A program made the translations under genes and the position numbers. 36,681 bases of DNA from positions 1 to 36,681 of the forward strand of contig CAYWNA010000122.1 in NCBI GenBank assembly GCA_964459305.1, read 5' to 3'. Source of the stretch: CAYWNA01 sp964459305. Its GTDB lineage: Bacteria > Planctomycetota > Planctomycetia > Pirellulales > Pirellulaceae. The notes beneath the pieces were generated by a model. The model saw only the letters and a list, made by a program, of their open reading frames with translations. It ran no database searches and had not been told where the DNA came from. This document shows, in pieces, positions 33,411 through 36,681 of the stretch. Within the stretch, counting starts at the first letter, position 1, and each line of letters opens with the position of its first letter.

Positions 33411-33698
33411 TCAACTCCTGCCCACACGTTGAATATCTTCTGCCGCAACCGTGATCTGCCGACAGAAGCCCGTGTGTAGTCGCACATATTCAAGTTTGGG
33501 ACACTTTTCGGGATCCGCGTGCAACGCCTCTTCGAGTCGCCGCTTCTCTTCCGGTGCCAGATCAGCATGTTCTTCCGGCCATATCGTGTTCGTCTCTAAG
33601 ACCAAGGCTTCACGATAAGGATCGAAAACAGGCTTCTTGGCTTTCGCGGGCTTTTTGGGCTTTTCAGGCTTTTCGGCCGGTTCTGGCTTGTCAGTCAT
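33411..33698 (-). CDS. Small Lys/Pro-rich hypothetical protein
   Basis: The ATG at 33698 follows AGGAGA at about 9 bases. The 95-residue protein opens with a charged Lys/Pro/Glu-rich tail (TDKPEPAEKPEKPKKPAKAK) likely to be disordered, then a compact acidic helical part (NTIWPEEHADLAPEEKRRLE) and a C-terminal segment with two Cys (KCPKLEYVRLHTGFC). I do not recognise it. It is cytoplasmic by sequence and is convergent with the WYL gene, whose stop is nine bases away. The opposite-strand frame over its start is a shadow. Confidence 0.65.
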   Translation of the reverse strand: MTDKPEPAEKPEKPKKPAKAKKPVFDPYREALVLETNTIWPEEHADLAPEEKRRLEEALHADPEKCPKLEYVRLHTGFCRQITVAAEDIQRVGRS

Positions 33699-33810
33699 CG
33701 CAGGCGGTCTCCTAGCGCTCGACGGGACGTTCGAGTATCATGGGAAAGGGACAAGTATACTTACTGTTGCGCCAACGAGGAACACGCCTACTGCCGGAAG
33801 GGAAAACCGA

Positions 33811-35367
33811 TTGGACGACCGACTATCCACGCTGCTGGCGGACCTAGACCGGATCGCGTCCGTCGATGCGAACGAACGTTCCGCATGCGTCCGTCGAACG
33901 AGTTGGCTTCGGACCGCAGCCATCGACGAAATCGACCGCCTTTTTCGGGCTCTGCTCGATCGCGATCCTCCCGCCGACATACACGAGGATGCATTCCTTA
34001 CCGCGGTCCTGATTCACGTTGTTGGCAGGCAACGCGGAACGCCCGACGCGACTGTGAGGCTCGACTTTGATGATTCGTTGCTGCAAGCGGCTGTGCAGTT
34101 GTACCGCCATTTGGGAGCTCAAAGCCTGGCTCGGAACTACCTGCCCTGCTTGCTGACCAGTGGACGAAGTTCGATGGGCCTGACGGCGCTTGGCCAATTG
34201 ATGGCTGAAGATCCGCCGAACGATACCACTGCCGTTGCGACGATCCTCGCGCCACTCTTTCAAAGGAAGGACTATGACCCCGGACTGCTGTTTCCTCGGA
34301 TCCTGGACGGGTTGAAGCATGCGAGTGTTGCCGCGGTAGTCCTCGATTTGGCGAACTACGTGACTCGGCAGCACCTGGTCTCGCAACACCCCGGCACCGA
34401 ACGACTGGATGAACTGGTGTCCCTGCTGGGCGGTGTCGTCGGGCGCCTCGGACATCTGGAATCGTCTTCGCCCGACGATACAGAGGCGCCGAAAACACTT
34501 GGCAGGATAGTGAGTGAAGGTGTCAGTCTGGCGGTTTCGCTGTGCGACGCGCTCGCGCTGGTCGGCAACCAATCGGCGGTGGGCAAACTGTATCAAGCGC
34601 TGGACCTAGGCCACCGGCGTTTGCGCGCCGAGGCGGCCGCAGCTCTGGCCCGGCTTGGGGAAAAGGCGGGGGTCGAGGCGTTGGTGAAGTTGGCCGCGGA
34701 GCCCGTAGCTCGATTGCGTGTTTTGGCTTACTGCGAAGAACTAGGTGTCCGGGACAACGTGGACGCCAAGTACATGACGGCCGAAGCGCGAGCCGAAGCG
34801 GAATTGGCGCTATGGCTCGCGCAGCCCGCGCAGATGAACATTCCGCCGACAAATTGCGAATTGGTCGATCAGCGCAATCAGCACTGGCCCGGCTTTGATG
34901 GTCCGATTGACTGCTTCTTGTTTCGGTTCACCTACAAGATTGGTGACTGCGAGTTCAGCAACATTGGCATCGCGGGCCCACTGACACATGCGTTTGGTGC
35001 GGATTTGTCGGACCTAGCCCCCGATGACATCTACGCCGCCTTTGCCGGTTGGCATGTGGAGCACGAAGAGATTTTCGAGGTGGACGTGGAGCGACTGGAT
35101 GAGCGACAGCGAACGGATGTCGTACGGCTGGAGCAGCGGCTAAGGCACGAAGCCTGCGATACCATCCAGCCCGTCACGCTTAGCTTCTTCTTGGGAGACA
35201 AAGGACTGGTGGCCAATGCCACACGAGACGGAATGCCAGGTGTGGCGGTGGTGGACGACGCGTTGGTCCACTGGTTTCCCCAAGGTGCAAATCGCCGACC
35301 GCTCGGTACGCAAGAGGCCTACTGCATTTACATAGGCCGAAAGCTACTGCAGACGCTCAACCTCTAG
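33811..35367 (+). CDS. HEAT-repeat-containing protein of unknown function
   Basis: I chose the TTG at 33811 because GGAAGGGA lies 7 bases upstream; the frame before it is antisense to the small Lys/Pro-rich gene and reads as a shadow. This gives 518 residues with no signal peptide. Residues about 70-330 are helical; a clear HEAT-like repeat is HRRLRAEAAAALARLGEKAG (about 265-285) followed by VEALVKLAAEPVARLRVLAY. The C-terminal 190 residues form a distinct domain (HWPGFDGPIDCFLFRFTYKI; AFAGWHVEHEEIFEVDVERL) that I do not recognise. It may be a protein-binding scaffold in the cytoplasm. It converges on the MaoC gene, overlapping its end by four bases. Confidence 0.75.
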   Translation: MDDRLSTLLADLDRIASVDANERSACVRRTSWLRTAAIDEIDRLFRALLDRDPPADIHEDAFLTAVLIHVVGRQRGTPDATVRLDFDDSLLQAAVQLYRHLGAQSLARNYLPCLLTSGRSSMGLTALGQLMAEDPPNDTTAVATILAPLFQRKDYDPGLLFPRILDGLKHASVAAVVLDLANYVTRQHLVSQHPGTERLDELVSLLGGVVGRLGHLESSSPDDTEAPKTLGRIVSEGVSLAVSLCDALALVGNQSAVGKLYQALDLGHRRLRAEAAAALARLGEKAGVEALVKLAAEPVARLRVLAYCEELGVRDNVDAKYMTAEARAEAELALWLAQPAQMNIPPTNCELVDQRNQHWPGFDGPIDCFLFRFTYKIGDCEFSNIGIAGPLTHAFGADLSDLAPDDIYAAFAGWHVEHEEIFEVDVERLDERQRTDVVRLEQRLRHEACDTIQPVTLSFFLGDKGLVANATRDGMPGVAVVDDALVHWFPQGANRRPLGTQEAYCIYIGRKLLQTLNL

Positions 35368-35870
35368 CTGCCCAGCACTTGGGTGTCCTGCGCGGGCTCG
35401 CCGCTGGGAGCGTCTTTTCGCCTGTGTCGCCTTTCCCGCACGGCAACCAGTGTTTCGAAGATGCCGGACTGTACGACGTCGCCCTTTTGATTCACCAATT
35501 GTCGCTTCCAGATCACTCGGCCGCTGCGGCGTCCGTTCGTTTCCTTATCTACGACTTCTGTCACGACGTGCACCGTGTCGCCGACAAAAGACGGCCCCAA
35601 GAACCTCCAATCGCGCACCGCCGTGAATGCCAACGTGTTCACTGCTGGGCAGAGGCTGCTCAAGCCGGCCGTGAATGAAAGTCCCAGCAGCCCATGAACG
35701 ATCGGCCTGCCGAAAGGCGAACGCTTGGCGAATTCATGGTCAACGTGAAGGGGGTCGTAGTCGCCGGTCAGTCCTGCAAAACCAACCACGTCCGCCTCCG
35801 TGATGGTTCTGGCGCGGCTCGTCCAGCGATCGCCGATTGTCAAATCTTCGTAGTACAGTACGTTATCCAC
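35364..35870 (-). CDS. MaoC-family (R)-specific enoyl hydratase
   Basis: The GTG at 35870 is preceded by GGAGGG at about 10 bases. The 168-residue protein is a single hot-dog domain. The hydratase motif is GDYDPLHVDHEFAKRSPFG (36-54), with D37 and H42 as the catalytic pair, and IVHGLLGLS (57-65) completes it. Members add water to trans-2-enoyl thioesters, in polyhydroxyalkanoate supply, fatty acid metabolism or side-chain modification. No acyl-CoA gene lies beside it, so the pathway is open. The last 20 residues are polar and extra to the fold. It overlaps the HEAT gene stop by four bases in convergent orientation. Confidence 0.88.
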   Translation of the reverse strand: MDNVLYYEDLTIGDRWTSRARTITEADVVGFAGLTGDYDPLHVDHEFAKRSPFGRPIVHGLLGLSFTAGLSSLCPAVNTLAFTAVRDWRFLGPSFVGDTVHVVTEVVDKETNGRRSGRVIWKRQLVNQKGDVVQSGIFETLVAVRERRHRRKDAPSGEPAQDTQVLGS

Positions 35871-35946
35871 AAACGGCGACCCTCCGCGCGGGCGTCGCTC
35901 AAGACAAAGGCGTTAAGCGTGACGACCGTGGGCAATGACAAAGGCG

Positions 35947-35955
35947 TGGTATGAT
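35947..35955 (+). promoter_or_regulatory. Putative extended -10 promoter of the GGQ-protein gene
   Basis: TGGTATGAT matches an extended -10 and the TGGTAnnAT motif seen before the sulfatase and diguanylate cyclase genes. It would give a leader of about 99 bases to the ATG at 36061, containing a small TTTTC/GAAAA hairpin. Confidence 0.4.
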
Positions 35956-36060
35956 ACCCGATAGATAACAGGGTAAAGGATCTGCCGCGGTAAAACAAAC
36001 GTTTTCCTCGAAAAATCCGGAATGTTCTGAGAGTCACGACGCAATACTACTGGCCTCGCT

Positions 36061-36576
36061 ATGAGTTCCATTGCCCCCCATCCTGCCGGCCTCGATATCC
36101 AGCATCTACTAGACGAATGCGAAATCCGCCGTGGCCGCCGCAGTGGGCCAGGAGGTCAACACCGCAACAAAGTGGAGACGGCGATCGTCATCACGCATAG
36201 GCCGACTGGCGTGAAAGGTGCGGCCACTGAACGCCGCAGCCAGGAGCAGAACCGTAAAGCAGCCGTTTTTCGCTTGCGGCTCAATTTGGCCCTGAGCGTG
36301 CGCACGTCAAGGCTCCCCGAGGCGACGCCCAGCGACCTGTGGCGGACGCGATGTCGAGGTGCTCGGATGATGGTCAGTCCGACACACGGTGACTTTCCCT
36401 CGCTTCTAGCCGAGGCACTGGATGTGCTTGATACGTACGATATGGACGTGCGAAAGGCTGCCGATGCGTTGGGAATCACGGCGTCGCAGTTGACCAAGTT
36501 CCTGAAGCTTGAGCCCAACGCGTTAGCCAGAGTGAACGAACACCGTCGGGGACTTGGCTTGCGCGCGCTGCGGTGA
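36061..36576 (+). CDS. Release-factor-like GGQ protein with C-terminal helical extension
   Basis: The ATG at 36061 gives 171 residues. Residues 12-75 are a class I release-factor peptidyl-hydrolase domain: RRGRRSGPGGQHRNKVETAI has the GGQ (31-33) that enters the ribosomal catalytic centre, and GVKGAATERRSQEQNRKAA follows as in RF1/RF2 and ArfB. The codon-recognition domain of true release factors is absent. Instead of the short basic tail of ArfB there is an extension of about 90 residues (DLWRTRCRGARMMVSPTHGD, then VRKAADALGITASQLTKFLK), the latter looking like a helix-turn-helix. It may rescue stalled ribosomes. Codon-independent hydrolysis is inferred, not shown. It seems to be a single gene. 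Confidence 0.85.
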   Translation: MSSIAPHPAGLDIQHLLDECEIRRGRRSGPGGQHRNKVETAIVITHRPTGVKGAATERRSQEQNRKAAVFRLRLNLALSVRTSRLPEATPSDLWRTRCRGARMMVSPTHGDFPSLLAEALDVLDTYDMDVRKAADALGITASQLTKFLKLEPNALARVNEHRRGLGLRALR

Positions 36577-36645
36577 CTCTCGTTTCGCGGTGCTCTTTGG
36601 GCGAGATTAGGATCGCTGCCGAAATCATGCCGGCATTTGCTCGAT

Positions 36646-36681
36646 GTAGCCGAACTCGCCAGAGTTTGGTTTTTCCCGTGC
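36646..36681. repeat. Partial dispersed hairpin element A, cut by the window end
   Basis: GTAGCCGAACTCGCCAGAGT then TTGG and TTTTTCCC is the first arm and spacer of element A, in the orientation of the copy at 17767-17903. The second arm would lie beyond the window. Confidence 0.85.

Noticed and set aside
33637..33810. Extended N-terminus for the HEAT protein
   Set aside because: This part is antisense to the Lys/Pro-rich gene and reads as Phe/Gly/Ser-rich; the TTG at 33811 has a good ribosome binding site.

Overview
The window looks like a piece of a planctomycete genome, probably of the Pirellulales/Planctomycetales type. The evidence is the gene content: a secreted PVC-type cytochrome c protein with HEAT-like repeats, an LEPR-XLL-type surface protein, a formylglycine sulfatase, a DUF1080 (3-keto-disaccharide hydrolase) remnant, a very short Flp pilin, PQQ-propeller and TPR giants, and many short palindromic dispersed repeats between genes. 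Both window ends fall inside copies of the same dispersed repeat, so this may be a whole draft contig that broke at repeats.

Layout. 1-4.2 kb: repeat end, then the secreted HEAT/cytochrome protein (+). 4.36-9.42 kb: giant TPR protein (-). 9.5-11.0 kb: secreted coiled-coil protein (+) between two direct copies of a 132-bp element. 11.36-16.87 kb: 1836-residue beta-helix surface protein (-) with a C-type lectin domain nested in a PKD domain. 16.9-18.0 kb: repeat-rich spacer. 18.0-19.5 kb: sulfatase (+). 19.85-25.8 kb: CPBP protease (-), UbiA prenyltransferase (-), diguanylate cyclase (+), membrane PQQ-propeller protein (-), ICMT-like methyltransferase (-). 26.2-27.9 kb: divergent IlvD-family dehydratase (-). 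28.16-28.62 kb: Flp pilin (-), with a strong terminator behind it and a cyclic-di-GMP-I (GEMM-I) riboswitch in its leader. 29.1-30.6 kb: divergent FHA protein and YhcC-like radical SAM protein. 30.7-31.1 kb: DUF1080 remnant. 31.2-33.4 kb: Pro/Gly-rich tail-anchored protein and WYL regulator. 33.4-36.6 kb: small Lys/Pro-rich protein, HEAT protein, MaoC hydratase and a GGQ release-factor-like protein.

The clearest functional link is cyclic di-GMP: the window has a GGDEF enzyme and a riboswitch for its product in front of a surface pilin gene. Most other genes are single transcription units separated by palindromic repeats, as is usual in planctomycetes. No tRNA, rRNA, CRISPR array, integrase or intact insertion sequence was seen.
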